Part shown: positions 32,090 through 44,268 of the stretch, one piece after another
Numbering within the stretch: the first letter of the stretch is position 1
Layout: every line of letters starts with the position of its first letter
Source of the DNA: Cordilura impudica
Lineage: Eukaryota > Arthropoda > Insecta > Diptera > Scathophagidae
DNA: 64,000 nt
Direction of reading: 5' to 3'
Assembly: GCA_963682025.1 (NCBI GenBank)
Contig: OY821521.1
Location: 57,941,408 to 58,005,407, forward strand
Made by a program: the position numbers and the translations under genes
The notes under the pieces: model-generated
Databases searched by the model: none
The model's input: only the letters and a program-made list of their open reading frames with translations
What the model was told of the DNA's origin: nothing

Positions 32090-33100
32090 AAAAAACTTTA
32101 AAATATTTACTCTTCACGATATGTTAAAAGTCATAACGCCGCGAAATTCTATAAACTAATCCATATAAACAACAACTGCCCTAATAACCATGTATGTACA
32201 TATTTCGAAGATTGTCGTATGCTGCGTTTGTCTTTAAGTGTATTTTAAGAATCTTGTAGTTGTTTTTTTTTTCGACATATTTATGTAAACAGGATATTAA
32301 GGACTCACTCATGTTTAAATAGTAGATGAGATGGTAGACAAGAAGAATGCAATGCTTGTTACTGCCATAAGTACTTTAACATACCCTTGGTTTGAGTTCC
32401 CTCTATACGAGCATACGGGTATATTGAACATATATAACAGCAACAACAACAACCAAAAGTATGATTAATGTCATCAATTTATTTCCAGCTTGGAATGCGA
32501 ACAAATATTTAATGTTCATTGCATTTTTAGGTCATATAAAAAGGATTTTTATAGTTTTTTTTTTTTTTTTTGTTTTTTTCATTTTCTTTGTTTTTTTCTC
32601 TTAATTTCAATTTGTAGTTCAATATTAAACATACATTTATTTATTTATGATGGGATTAAGTTATTTATGATATTGAGTATTAACTAAAGAAAGTAGTTGA
32701 AATGAAGTGGTAGAGGACAATTTTGTGAAATTCTCAAGTGGATTATTTTGGGTATAAAGAAAAAATTCATCAACAAATTTAAGGGGATTTATAGAAAATT
32801 AAAAGTTATAAGGATTTTCTTTGATAATAGTTTGTTAGTTTTAAGAAAGTAAGCATTTCTACAATGTTCTTGTTCATTTATGGTATAATTTAAATCGCAT
32901 AACAAAATTTTTATACATACTTATATATTTTTTTATATATATTTTTTAACTATTCTTCAAAATAAAAATACTCATAATAGTATTCTTCAAAAGTCTTAAC
33001 TTTTTGGATAGCATACTTATTAAACTATCCACAACTATTCACAATAATAATTGTGTTGAATCGAAAAATTATTTTGGACATAGCATACCTTTAGGGTCAA
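32090..33100. other. AT-rich stretch without recognised genes
   Basis: About 1 kb with poly-T tracts (32555-32600) and a short CAA microsatellite near 32440. Nothing recognised. Confidence 0.45.
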
Positions 33101-34066
33101 TCTATACTAATATTATAAAGAGCTAATGTGTGTTTGTTTGTTTGTTTGTAGGAGGTAATCTCCGTAACTACCCATCAGATCTTCCTGAAATTTTCAAAGA
33201 GTCTTACTACGGATATGGGAAGTGCTATAGGCTATAATTTTTTAAATATTTTTAGTGGGCGTGGCACCTCCCGCATAATGTACATTTTAAATATCATATA
33301 TATCGAGTACTATGATAGGGAGAGCTTTGCAAATTTGTGTGAGGTCACCTATTGTTAATATAAGAAACTACGCCAGAAATGGGTGGGATCGGATAAGTGG
33401 GCATGGTACCTCCCACACAAGTAATAGTTCCATATTATATATCTCGAGTACTGTGATAGAGAGAGCTTTTCAAATTTGTCCGATGCAACTTATTATTATT
33501 GTGAGTAGTCGGACAAAAAATGGGCAGTCTCGGACCAATGGGCGTGGCACCTGCCATACAAAGTAAATTTAAAATGCCATATATCTGGAGAACTGTAATA
33601 CGGAGAGTCTTGGGACTTTGTGTGAGCCCATAAGTGATAGGAACAGTGGGCGTGCCACAGCCCATACAAAGTAAATATATGATATCATATAACTGGTGTA
33701 CTAAAAAAGGGAAGCTTTGACACTTTGCTCGAGCCCATTAGATCTTAGTATTAATAGTTGAACAAAAAATTGGCGGGTTCACACCAATGAGCATGGAACT
33801 CCCCATTCAAAGCAACTCTTTAATGTCATATATCTGGAGTACTGTAAGAGATAGAGCTTTGTGGCTTTGCGTGAGCCCATAGTTTCTTTCTGTAATTAGT
33901 CGAACAAAAAATGGGTGTGATCGAAGCTGTAGCACCGCCCATGCAAAGTAATATCATATAACTGGTGTACCATAAGAGGAAAAGACTCCACATTTTGCAC
34001 GAGTCCATCAGATATTAATGTGAGTAGTCCAATAAAAATTGGGCGGAATGGGATTAGTGGGCGTGG
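33101..34066 (+). mobile_element. Non-autonomous Helitron-like element, copy 1 (longest)
   Basis: It starts A^TCTATACTAATATTATAAAG, with GTTTGTTTGTTTGTAGGAGG and a palindromic AATCTCCGTAACTAC block, the pattern I know from insect Helitrons. The body is built from about five degenerate repeats of 110-180 bases. Each contains GTGGGCGTGGCACCTCCCA, a CATATATCTGGAGTACTGTG segment and an AGAGAGCTTTG segment. The 3' end is replaced by the tip of an INE-like element at 34067. Non-coding. Confidence 0.72.
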
Positions 34067-34096
34067 CGGTCTAGACCGACTATAATTTCTTACTTG
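34067..34096 (+). mobile_element. INE-1-like family A 3' tip
   Basis: Only the last 30 bases of family A remain: part of the hairpin (CGGTCTAGACCGACTATA) and ATTTCTTACTTG. The 5' end of another family A copy follows directly. Confidence 0.75.
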
Positions 34097-35479
34097 TTAT
34101 ATTCTAAATCACTATGTGGTCAGACAATAATGAGTTTGTGCTGATGTTTACAACTACCAGGAATATTTGCCCTAGGCTTTTATTATACCGATCGGTGCAG
34201 AATCTGTACGTCCGTCTGTTGGTATTTGTAAACCTTGCAATTAAACTGAGGTTCGCAAATATGAATATAGTTTGACGAAATTTTGTACGTCACCTTTACT
34301 CTACCGCAGGACGAACGCTATCTAAGTTGGTCAAAATCGGTGCATGTTCAGACATAATTCTCTTACAAACAGTGTTGCCATAATTTGAAATTGTAAAGAT
34401 GATAAATTGTAAAAAAAAAAAAATGTTAAAACGTACTTGAGTAAAAAACAAGTAAGAGTGTTAAATTCGGCTATGCCGAATCTTTGATACCCTCCACCTG
34501 GGTTTTACGTTTACATTAATATCTGGACTTCTTGCACTATTTGTAACAAATGTATATAAAATATTTGAATATGTAAACACTTTGATAAACCTACTACCGA
34601 ATTATTACAACCAATGCTCTGAATTTTCAGCATTTTATAGAGGTGTCTACATATTTTAGGTCATAAATTGGCACAATGACTCCCGATTTATCCAATTTTA
34701 AGTACTAACCTGATCCAGATAATTACAAACAATATTAAGTTTAACCAGGTAAATGGTTTATTTTGTAATTTTCTTTTTAATTTAGATTTTTTAATATAAA
34801 GGTGCATTTTATTTTTTACAATCCTTTTCAATTTTCTAGACCTATTAGTATAGGGCACATTTGTGAGTCCGCATAGATCAACTTTCAACTCTTACTTGTT
34901 TTTATTGTATTAAATCTATCTTTGTGTCTTTAAATTAATGAAGATAATTAAGATGAAAATATTTAACGAATTGTTTTTTTTTAGTTAATATCTGAACATT
35001 TTACTGATGCAAGGCAAAACTAAAACTGCCAAAAATTTCAGTCAAAACTATTTTGAATGTATTTGTTAAATATCGCATAATTTTTTTCAATTTTAAACTT
35101 TAAAGTCTTTTTAAGTCTGGTAATAACTCTATAATATGAAGGAAGTAAATATGTGGATTCTTTAATAACAATGACAAGTATAAAACACTTTTTTGTGCAT
35201 TACATTAAAATATTATAAATTTGAACATAATTAATTTTAGAAACATAATTAATTTAAGAAAAATGTCCGATTCGTTTTTCGATGATGCTGAGAACACATC
35301 AAAGAAATACAGAACATAAAGTTAGTTGAGACACGAGAAGGTACTGGATGGCTGGAGCAGGTCAAAGGTGACGACTATGAATGCAAATGCAAGGCTTTTG
35401 AAAATATATTAAAATGCGATAAATCAGATCTAAGTATACATGCTTATAACCACTGTTATAAAAAATCTTTTAAAACCAA

Positions 35480-36692
35480 CAGTATTGCCATAATTTGAAA
35501 TTGTAAAGATGCTAAATTACAAAAAAAAAGATGCTTAAACGTACTGGATGCTAATTTTTTTTTCAAATTTCATTACCTTTATATTGAAAAATTATATACC
35601 TATTAATAAATTCTTTGGTTTTTAAATCGAAAAATTAATATAAAACATATGTTTCGATTTATATTTTTTAAATTTTAATTAAAATTATTTTGGATTTCAT
35701 CTGAAATTTTTTTTAACATCAAATTGAGTATTTTAAACTTAAATTAAATATATTTAATTTTAGAGGGATTTTTTTTTTGTTTAAAATATAACAGAAATTA
35801 CATTATCAAAAGATACGATTATATTAGAATAATTGGTTTATGGAATCTAACATTTCTGTGATGTCTTCATCTTCAAGTTCTTTTTGGCTCTGATATTTTT
35901 CTGACGATCGACTTTTATCAACGACATCGCTCGGTATATTGTAAGTGCGACAGCACCGATTTTTCAATTTCAATCTTTATTTTATATGTATTACAGAACA
36001 TAAAAACTCGGATTTTATTCTGTTCGAAGTTTGCTTTTAACTAAAGCCATTAAACTAAACAAACGTTCAACTTCGGCTTTTGAGAAAGACAAAACTAATA
36101 TCTACAATACAAATATTGATAACTCCTTAAATGGATTTTCGCCAATAGAATTTTTCAATCCATAAGGTGGCTGTATTCAGTGTTGTATCCCAGTTTTGTT
36201 CTGTGATATAACTCCATTGGATTTGAACTTTGTCTGTTTCAGATGATATAAATTTAAACTCTTCTAATATATTGGTTATCTGTTCTTTTACCCGATTTAA
36301 TGTGTTTTGTATTGAAAATTTTGGCATTTTTTTAATACAATAATATTTTTTGGCAATCGACTTTCTAATTCATTAAAAACTGTTGTTGGTGTTTACATTC
36401 TTCTATTTCAAAATGTTTTGTTATATTTGTTGAAAGAAACGAGCAGAGTGGTAAAAGGAGTAGTACACAAAATTACTGTCCTACACTTTGAGAAATTAAA
36501 ACATATCAATACCATTAAAATTATATATTCAAAAATAATGAAAAAAAAAATATAAAAAAATGATGCTAAAAGCAACTTTTTATTAATAAAAGACTCTAAG
36601 TTAGCATCTAGCATCTTTTGATAAATTTTGGATACTAAACGACAAAAAAAGTTGCTAAATTTAGCAACTAAAAAGCTAAAACGGCAACACTG
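35480..36692 (-). mobile_element. hAT derivative (CAGTGTTGCC family), copy b
   Basis: Terminal repeats are CAGTATTGCCATAATTTG and, inverted, CAGTGTTGCCGTTTTAGC. A perfect 8-bp duplication AAAACCAA flanks it (35472-35479 and 36693-36700). The 1.2-kb interior is a deleted transposase on the minus strand with the SKAEVERLFSLMALVKSK dimerisation motif near 36050. A 66-codon frame at 36127-36327 (MPKFSIQNTLNRVKEQITNI) is its upstream part. Non-autonomous. Confidence 0.9.
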
Positions 36693-36700
36693 AAAACCAA

Positions 36701-37087
36701 GAACAAATATTCTGTTTGAGTTGTAACATCTCATTTGCAAGCCATTTTAATTAATTGTGTAAATTTTAAATGCACATCTAACCATATCAAAAAGATGAAT
36801 TATACAGAATTGTAAAAATATTTTTTTTATAATATCTATATGTTTTTTTATATTATTCTTATGTAATTCTCATGATATTTTTATCTTATTTTTTATATTT
36901 TTTTTCTTTGTTTTTATGTTATTTTTACATAATTCAAATTGAAAATGTACAAATTAAAAATAAATTTTAAAAAAAGTAGTGTAGAGGAAAAAGTGGGTGT
37001 AGGGAATTTTTTCATAAGCGTAGGGATTTCTGAAAAAATCTCATGGCATCACTACCTATTAAAAAACAATGTAAAAATTCACAAGAC
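36701..37087. other. Interior of the long INE-like element, unassigned
   Basis: AT-rich, with poly-T tracts and nothing recognised. Confidence 0.4.
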
Positions 37088-37230
37088 AACGCGACATAGA
37101 CTTGCTTTGTTCAAAAGCTTCCATAAGTCTGAATGAAATTGTTGCTTACTTTACTCTTTGGTGAGTATTTTCGTTTTTGTTCGGCTGTATACATATAAGA
37201 AGCCGATTAGAGTTCAGTTTACTCGTGCTG
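37088..37230 (+). repeat. Dispersed repeat shared with 14694-14874
   Basis: CGACATAGACTTGCTTTGTT, CATAAGTCTGAATGAAATTG and TATACATATAAGAAGCCGAT match the earlier block closely. Family unknown. Confidence 0.6.
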
Positions 37231-37839
37231 CTATGTATATGTTTGTGTTAGCAAAAATATACGATATCCCAGTCATCATTTCGAAGATTGTTTTAGCAAA
37301 AATTAACTTACTGTGTATTCTTCGAGCACTTTTGATGATTAAAAACTGATTAATCACACGCGCTATTACAAAAAGACTAGAAAATGATTTTTGCTTTCTC
37401 TTAGAAAGTGATTTATAGAAAAATTACATTAAATAAGACTCAAAAATGAGTCGAAACTGATCAGAAAAGCGGATAAAAAGGACTCTCAAGAAGATTCGCG
37501 GGTAAGGTAATATTTAATCCCAACAAAAGAATATTTTGTGATCAGCAAAAGGGCGCATTTATTACTGTTTTAATAGCACATATGAGTCAAAAAGACTCTA
37601 CATGATCATTTATTGCATAAAATGCTTACTGGGATTTTATTCACTATCTGTAGAAACAGGTTTTTTAAGTAAAACAAATCTGCACACAATTTCAATTCTA
37701 TTTCGTTCACAATGATACGATCACTTTGTTTACTAGCTACCAGCAAAATAAGAAAATAGTATTATAATACAGCGTAATGATGAATTGTACTTCTCAATTA
37801 GTTTATTTTTAATGTGCCATAAGAAGTTCGGTTTGTGCT

Positions 37840-38095
37840 AAGAAAAGCATGAATATATGTTTCTTAGGACGAAGCTTTATCATTACACTATGATTGAGTT
37901 GAGCTCCGCGACTATTCTTAATGTGAATAGCTCGTGTCAAAAATTTTTGGTAGTTGGGAATGGCGTTTGTGTTCAGAAAAGCATAAATGCATGTTTCCCA
38001 GGGCAAGGCTCGATCATTGCACATTGATTGAGCTGAGCTCCGCAGTTATTCTTAATGTGGATAACTGTTGAAACAAAATTTTGGGAATGGCGTTT
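37840..38095. repeat. Tandem duplication of about 130 bases
   Basis: Two diverged units share GAAAAGCAT(G/A)AAT, CATTGATTGAGCTGAGCTCC, TATTCTTAATGTG(A/G)ATA and GGGAATGGCGTTTGT. No function seen. The 71-codon frame at 37809 is not credible. Confidence 0.7.
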
Positions 38096-40555
38096 GTCTC
38101 CGTCCCGACATTAAATAACAAATTTTAAAAATTTATTGTAAATTAACATCTGACAAAAAATAGTATTTTTCGAAACACCAATTTTTTTATGGTTTACCTA
38201 CCTACTACTTTTGAATGCAGGTATGCAGAGTTTATACATGTACTAAAAATACAACTCTTAAAACCATACTGTTTTTGCAACTCTACAAATTTCAGAATTT
38301 TGTAAAAATAAAATACCGATTTATTTTAATATGCGTTTATTATGGATATACATATACAGAATATATGAATATTATTTATAGTATTTTGATATTGGCAACA
38401 GTAGTATAAAAATCGCAGAATATTGATGTTGATTTTATATAGCTTCTTTTATTAATTAATTAACTTAAATATTACACCAAAAAATATTGATATTGATGAA
38501 TTTTTGTATTATTAACACAACGACCACAAAAACAACATGCACAGCTATGACAAAATACAAAATTTAGGAAAACGTCATATTTTTTTTACCTTTTCAGTAA
38601 TTTCTCGGCACCTATGAAACCTATTGTCATGATTTAAAAGCAGGAACCTTCTCATGATTTCAGTGAATCATTCTCACTAAAAACAAGCGCAATAGCTGCC
38701 CTACTGAGGGCGTTATCACAAGAACAATATTAAAATCATATTTTCTCAAGACTTTTTTTAATTCTTCGCTCAATTCTCGGGACCAGATCAACCGATTTGG
38801 ACGATTTTAAATAGCGAACTTCTCAGGATGATAGTGAATCATTTTTTATACCAACGAGCACCCTAGCTATCCGATTGAAGCCGTCATCGTGATTTCCACA
38901 GACGGACAGACGGACAGCCGGACAGACGGACATCGCTATAACAACTTCGCTTGTTATAAGGATCACAAATATATATATTTTATGGGGTCCAGATTTTTTT
39001 TTCTAATTATTACAAACGGAATGACAAACTTATATATACTCTCTGCACACTGGAGTGGAGGGTATAAAAAAGATGCTAAATTTGTTTTTTTTTTTTTAAA
39101 TTTCATTGCCTTTATATTGAAAAATTAAATACTTATTAATAAATTCTTTGGTTTTTAAATCGAAAAATTAATATAAAACATAAGTTTCGATTTATATTTT
39201 TTAAATTTTAATTAAAATTATTTTGAATTTTATCTGTAATTTTTTTTAACATCAAATTAAGTTTTTTTTTTTAATTTTAAATTATATATTTTTAATTCTA
39301 GAGGAATTTTTTTTAATTTAAAATTTAACAGAATTTACATTATCAAAAAATACGATTATATTACAATAATTGGTTTATGGAATCTAATATTTGTGTGATG
39401 TCTTCACCTTCAAGTTCTTCTTGGCCTGATATTTTTCTGACGATCGGCTTTTATCGGCGACATCGCTCGGTATATAGTAAGTGTAACAACACCCAATTTT
39501 CAATTTCAAACCTTCTTTTATACGTATTAGAGAACATAACAACTCGAATTTTATTCTGTTCAAAGTTTACTTTTAACTGAAGCCATTAAACTAAACAAAC
39601 GTTCAACTTCGGCTTTTGAGAAAGACAAAACTAATAAAGACAATACAAATATTGATGACTTTTTAAATGTATTTTCGCCAATAGAATTTTTGTTAACTTC
39701 AATCCATAAAGAGGTTGTAATCAGTGTTGTATCCTAATACTGTTGAGACAACTCAATTGGATTTGAATTTTTTCTGTTTCAGATGATCTAAATTTAAACT
39801 CTTCTAATATATTGGTTATCGGTTCTTTTACGCGGTTTAATGTATTTTGTATTGAAAATTTTGGCATTTTTTTTAATACAATAATATTTTTTGGCAATCG
39901 ACTTTTTAATTCTTAAAAAACTGTTGTTGGTGTTTACATTCTTCTATTTCAAAATGTTTTGTTATATTTGTTGAAAGAAACGAGCACAGTGGTAATAAGA
40001 ATAGTACATAAAATTCTCGTATTACACTTTGAGAAATTAAAACATGCCAATACCATTAAAATTAAAATTCTGTATTCAAAAATAATGAAAAAAATCAAAA
40101 AAAGGATGCTAAAAGCAACTTTTTATTAATAAAAGATGCTAAGTTAGCATTTAGCATCTTTTCATAAATTTTGGATGCTAAGCGACAAAAAAGTTGCTAA
40201 ATTTAGGAACTAACTGCTAAAATGGCAACACTGCTTACAAGTGACGCCTATGGGATCGACTTAAATTGCCATAAGATTAAAATTATCAAAAATATCTCGG
40301 TAAAAGTTGCTTTGTGTGTGTTTATTACATCTGCTAATAACTTATGTCTATTTAAAAACAAAAAATTGTTTTTGCAAAAAATAACTGCTACCAAATATCG
40401 TCAGTATCGGTCCATGTTTCGACCTAGCCCCATATAAACGCAAAATCCGATATAAAAGCAAAAAAAAAAAAAAAAATAATAAAAATGCCACTTAAATTTG
40501 GTTTATGCTTATTTTCCATATCCAGTAGGAGCTCCGATTATAATTTTTTACTTTT

Positions 40556-40895
40556 TTTTCGTGATATTTTTGCTTAATTGGCCCAATAATATTGTACATT
40601 TATTTTTATTACTTTTTAAAAGAAGTCAGTTTAGATAATACCATGCATATCTCACAAGCTCTTCCGCTGTTTTTGCTTTCTTCATCAGCAGTTATGTATC
40701 GATAAATAAATTTATCATGATTGTGACGTAAAAGCTCTTAGCTTTACCTCCAGAACGAGGTTCATCAATTGTGGGTTGCCCGTTTTTAAGAAATATTTTA
40801 AAAAGTTGCACAGTAACTGTTATTGGTAACACAAAAAAATCATTGGTCGTAGCTGTGAACATTCATTTTTAATTTTATTCGTTATTTTACAACAC
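40556..40895. other. Spacer, possible Tc1/mariner HTH trace
   Basis: On the minus strand around 40735-40800 a short reading KNGQPTIDEPRSGG and, further on, TAEELVR recall the linker after the helix-turn-helix of mariner transposases. Too short and diverged to call with confidence. Confidence 0.25.
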
Positions 40896-41500
40896 TTGTG
40901 CATGAAACACATAGACGACTGCGGCTACACGACAGCATGACTTCAAAAGCTGCTGGCTGCAATTGTAGTCGTGCAGTCAGCTAGTTAATATTTTGGAACA
41001 CAACATCAACATATTTCAATAATATAAGCACCTGTTTTTATACAAATGCATTTTTTTTCCAGTAGTGCCAATTATATTTTTTTTACTTTATTAAAATAGA
41101 AAAACATGCATGATTCTACATAAACTTGACTTAAATATACAATAACTTATTTATAATCCATTATTATAACGTTAAAATAAATAATTATATTTATTTACCC
41201 CTTTTGATTATTAACGGAATTATAGCATTTCATTTTGCGATTTTTTTTTTTTTACAAAATAAAATATTTCATAGCACTAATTTCTTTTACATATTTTGTT
41301 ATATTGTAAACACTATTTTTGTTTTGTAGCCAACAAAAATAGAAATTATCCTAAGTTGACTACAGCGACAAAAGTTGTCGTGTAGCCGCGCAGCTGTGTT
41401 GATATCAAAATAAGCGTTTTCATATAAACGTGGGTTTGTTTTATTTTCGACAGGCTGTAGTCGTGTGTAGCCGCTGTCGTCTATGTGTTTCACGCGTGAC
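40896..41500. mobile_element. Inverted-repeat MITE (TGAAACACATAGACGAC ends)
   Basis: The left end GTGCATGAAACACATAGACG continues ACTGCGGCTACACGACA. It is mirrored at 41463-41497 as GTGTAGCCGCTGTCGTCTAT continuing GTGTTTCACGCG. A second pair of matching blocks (GTCGTGTAGCCGC) lies further in. Target duplication not determined. The 67-codon minus-strand frame at 41299 is incidental. Confidence 0.7.
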
Positions 41501-41504
41501 ATTT

Positions 41505-41815
41505 CTGTGGTTTTCTAGAATAACCGCGTATGTCATAAAATCAAAATGTTCAGGGGAGCCAAAAAACGTTATATTTGAAATTATGGGCTCGATATAAAGT
41601 TTTTAGAGTTTTATATAAAATTTTGAGTCAAAAATCTTCAGAGGCATAGATCCTAGAGAATGACGAAAAACCAGTATGTGAATAACACTTAAAGTGTGCG
41701 CAGATAAAACAACTTATGTCGACAAACGTCGTTTTCTTTGAAAGAGAAAACTACCAGTGCAACCACCCATGTAGACATAAGTGGATGTTGCTTGAAAATG
41801 GAATTTTTTGCACTT
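41505..41815. mobile_element. Family G MITE fragment, copy 2
   Basis: TTTCTGTGGTTTTCTAGAAT through CCGCGTATGTCATAAAATC and GTCGACAAACGTCGTTTTC matches the first half of the element at 25434. The other end is missing. Confidence 0.7.
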
Positions 41816-41933
41816 AGGTTACATACTTATATGCATGCGTTTCCGGATATATGATATAACCTCTAGTTTAATTTAAGGTTTTTGCAAATTAAATAGCTCG
41901 CCCTAACCTTCATTGCGAAAAAGCTCTCTCAAT

Positions 41934-42701
41934 TTTTATACCCTATAACACTATGTGGTTTGGGTATAATGACTTTGTGCTGCTGTTTGTAACTACCAAA
42001 AATATTTGACCTAGACCCATCTTTTATTATACCGATCGAGTCAGAATCACTATCTGATTCGATTTAACGATGTCCGTCCGTCCGTCCGTCAGTCTGTGTG
42101 TCCATGTAAAGCTTGTAATCAAACTGCAGGTCGCAAATATAAATATATTTTAACGAAATTTGGTATATAAGCTTTCATCTGCCATGGGATGAACGCTATT
42201 GAAATTGGTGAGAATCGGCCTATGTTCAGACCTAGCCACCATACAAATGACCCCTATGAAATCGACTTAAATTGGCATAAGATCCAAATTATCATACAAA
42301 TCTTAGTCAATCAGTAGTCCAAAAATGATCCCTATTGGAGAACTCTTAGTCATAGGCCCCATATAGAGCTGTTTGCCGATCTTCACTTAAATCTATCAAA
42401 AAACAAAAATATTGCACTGATTCTTCTCAAATTTTGTTTGTACATATTTTTGCAAAATACAAGAGACTTTACCAAACATGCTCAGGATCGGCCCATTTTT
42501 GGGCCTAGTCCCCATATAGATATAGCATCCGATATGAACTTTTTCATATCTGCAGCCGAAAAAATTAATAAAAATCCCACTCAAATTTGGTTTATGCTTA
42601 TTTTCTATATCCAGTTAGTTGGGCCTGAGAGATAGGGTTGCTAAACTCATGGTATAGGGTATCGTATAGTCGGTCTAGACCGACCATAATTATCTTACTT
42701 C
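41934..42701 (+). mobile_element. INE-1-like element, family A, copy A7
   Basis: A complete plus-strand copy: TTTTTATACCCTATAACACT at the 5' end, a GTCCGTCCGTCCGTCAGTC core near 42070, GGTATAGGGTATCGTATAGT, the hairpin with one mismatch (GACCGACCATAA), then TTATCTTACTT. Non-coding. Confidence 0.85.
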
Positions 42702-43079
42702 TATTTATTTAACATGTGTATGTATATGTAAATATTACACACAAAAAATACAACATCAAAATTTATTGTTGTGTTTTTCTTTAAATAAATTAATACTTTT
42801 TTTTTTTTTTTTTTTTTTGTAAATTTACATTGTTCTTTTATTAACAACTAGGTAGTTTAGCATTATTTGCCTTAGATGTTGGTGAATTTTTACTCTCTTT
42901 ATATTATTCTCTGCTTGTCGACAAAATTTTGAATCGATTTGTAACCCCTTTTCCGTAACCCAATTGATCTGAAACTTTGCAAGCAGACTCGTGGCGATGG
43001 AACAAAATATCTAACAAATTTTTTTAGTGATGCCAAAACAATGGAAACTTTGAAATTTTTGTACCAGAGTTGATAAAAA
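42702..43079. other. Unassigned AT-rich spacer
   Basis: Contains a 22-base poly-T run near 42800. Nothing recognised. Confidence 0.4.
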
Positions 43080-43630
43080 AATGTACAAAGGGTTAGTTTT
43101 TATTATACTATTACCACAATGACCAGAAAAACAAAAAGTCCAGCTATGACAACAATACAACATTTATAATAACAACAAAAGCAATATAGAAACATCATAT
43201 TTTTCATTTTTTTTTTATTTTTTCATAGATTTTCCTGGACCTGTTCCACCGATTTTAATGATTTTTGAAAGGGGAATTTTGCCATGATCTTGGTGAATCA
43301 TTCTCACTAAAAATAATCACCCTGGCTGCCCTATTGAGGGCGTGATCTTGACCACAACAGCATAGAAAATCATATTATTTCAAGACTTTTTTTAGTTCTT
43401 CATTCAAATCTCGGGCCCTAATCAACCGATTTGGGCGATTTTAAACACCAAACTTTTCAGAATGTTAGTGAATAATTTTTTATGCCAACGAGCATCCTAG
43501 CTGCCCGATTGAAGTTGTCATCGTGATTTCCCCAGACGGATATCGCTATATCAACTCTGCTTGTTATCACATATATATATTTTTTTTGGAGTCCATAATT
43601 TTTTTTCTAGTTATTACAAACGGAATGGCA
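43080..43630 (-). mobile_element. INE-1-like family B fragment
   Basis: Colinear with 38500-39020: ACCACAA(T/C)GACCA, AGCTATGACAA, GTGAATCATTCTCACTAAAA, CAACCGATTTGG, GTCATCGTGATTTCC and CTAGTTATTACAAACGGAAT. The GTCC core has been reduced to CAGACGGAT, and the 5' TACCCTCCAC end is missing. Confidence 0.7.
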
Positions 43631-43913
43631 AACTTACAGCATACAGTTTTTATATTATAACATATAAAAATATTTCTTTAATTGTGAACTTAATTGTTTT
43701 TTTTTTTTTGTTTGTTTCTTATTAATAAGTAATATAAGAAGACGAATAAAATATTTATTGAAATGTAATAATTTTATATAAGAAATATTGTTTTTCGTTA
43801 CCTATAACTGTTACAAAACAAAGAAAAAAATATTACTTGTAATCAAATAGTTATGACAAAAAAAAAAAAAATAACAATCAACTGTAACAGTTACATCAAT
43901 AATATTAATAGAC

Positions 43914-44268
43914 TAGGCAATTTCTTATTACCGATGTTTTGTTCTATCATTTTATTCCAATTTTGACCAAACGTATATTATTTGAAAGGTATTTCTTTTC
44001 GGCTGTTCACCAGATTTACAGATTTTTAATTTTTTTATCTCTATTTTGAGTAAATTGCATTTAAAGTTGCTACTAACACATATATAAAATTATTCATATG
44101 CTATGTGTTTGTTTATTAAATTTGTTAATCTGTTCGTTAATGAGTTTGTTTTCTTCATTCACAATAATAACAAACCAAAATAGTGTTGGTTTGTGAATTG
44201 GCTAAGTTGAAAAATATAGTTGCCTAGAAATTACACTCGAATTTCGAGTGCTGGAATCAGCTAGTTTT
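43914..44268 (-). repeat. Interspersed repeat family H, copy 2
   Basis: Reverse complement of 17224-17570. Landmarks: CTAGGCAATTTCTTATTACC, GGCTGTTCACCAGATTTACA, TTAAAGTTGCTACTAACAC, ACTCGAATTTCGAGTGCTGG. Confidence 0.65.

Larger units (their letters stand above)
34448..39068 (-). mobile_element. INE-1-like family B/C element, long copy
   Basis: On the minus strand the 5' end is TTTTTATACCCTCCACTCCA. Near the 3' end lie GGTGGAGGGTATCAAAG, a hairpin (TTCGGCATAGCCGAA), then TTTAACACTCTTACTTG. The subterminal TACCCTCCAC/GTGGAGGGTA inverted repeat and terminal hairpin copy the layout of family A with different sequence. A GTCY-type core appears near 38900 (ACGGACAGACGGACAGCCGG). Its length, about 3.4 kb after removing the hAT at 35480, is unusually long for such elements, but I saw no replicase gene. 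Confidence 0.75.
34370..40233 (-). mobile_element. hAT derivative copy c, split by an INE-like element
   Basis: The left terminus CAGTGTTGCCATAATTTGAA lies at 34370-34447 and the rest at 39069-40233, ending GGCAACACTG. Aligned with copies a and b, the pieces join exactly at the A-run in GAGTAAAAAA|AAGATGC. The transposase remnant on the minus strand includes the LSFSKAEVER region near 39610. Flanks CTTACAAA and CTTACAAG form a 7/8 target duplication. Confidence 0.85.
34097..40555 (+). mobile_element. INE-1-like family A copy A8, split by a hAT insertion
   Basis: The 5' part occupies 34097-34369 (AATCACTATGTGGTCAG, ATTATACCGATCG, a reduced GTCC core, CGCAAATATGAATATAG, CATGTTCAGACATAA). The 3' part resumes at 40234 (GACGCCTATGGGATCGACTT, TCCATGTTTCGACCTAGCCC, ATAATTTTTTACTT). 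The join falls at CTTACAAA/CTTACAAG, the 8-bp duplication of the hAT inside it. In undisturbed copies the two halves are contiguous, so this is one element split by 5.9 kb. Confidence 0.82.
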
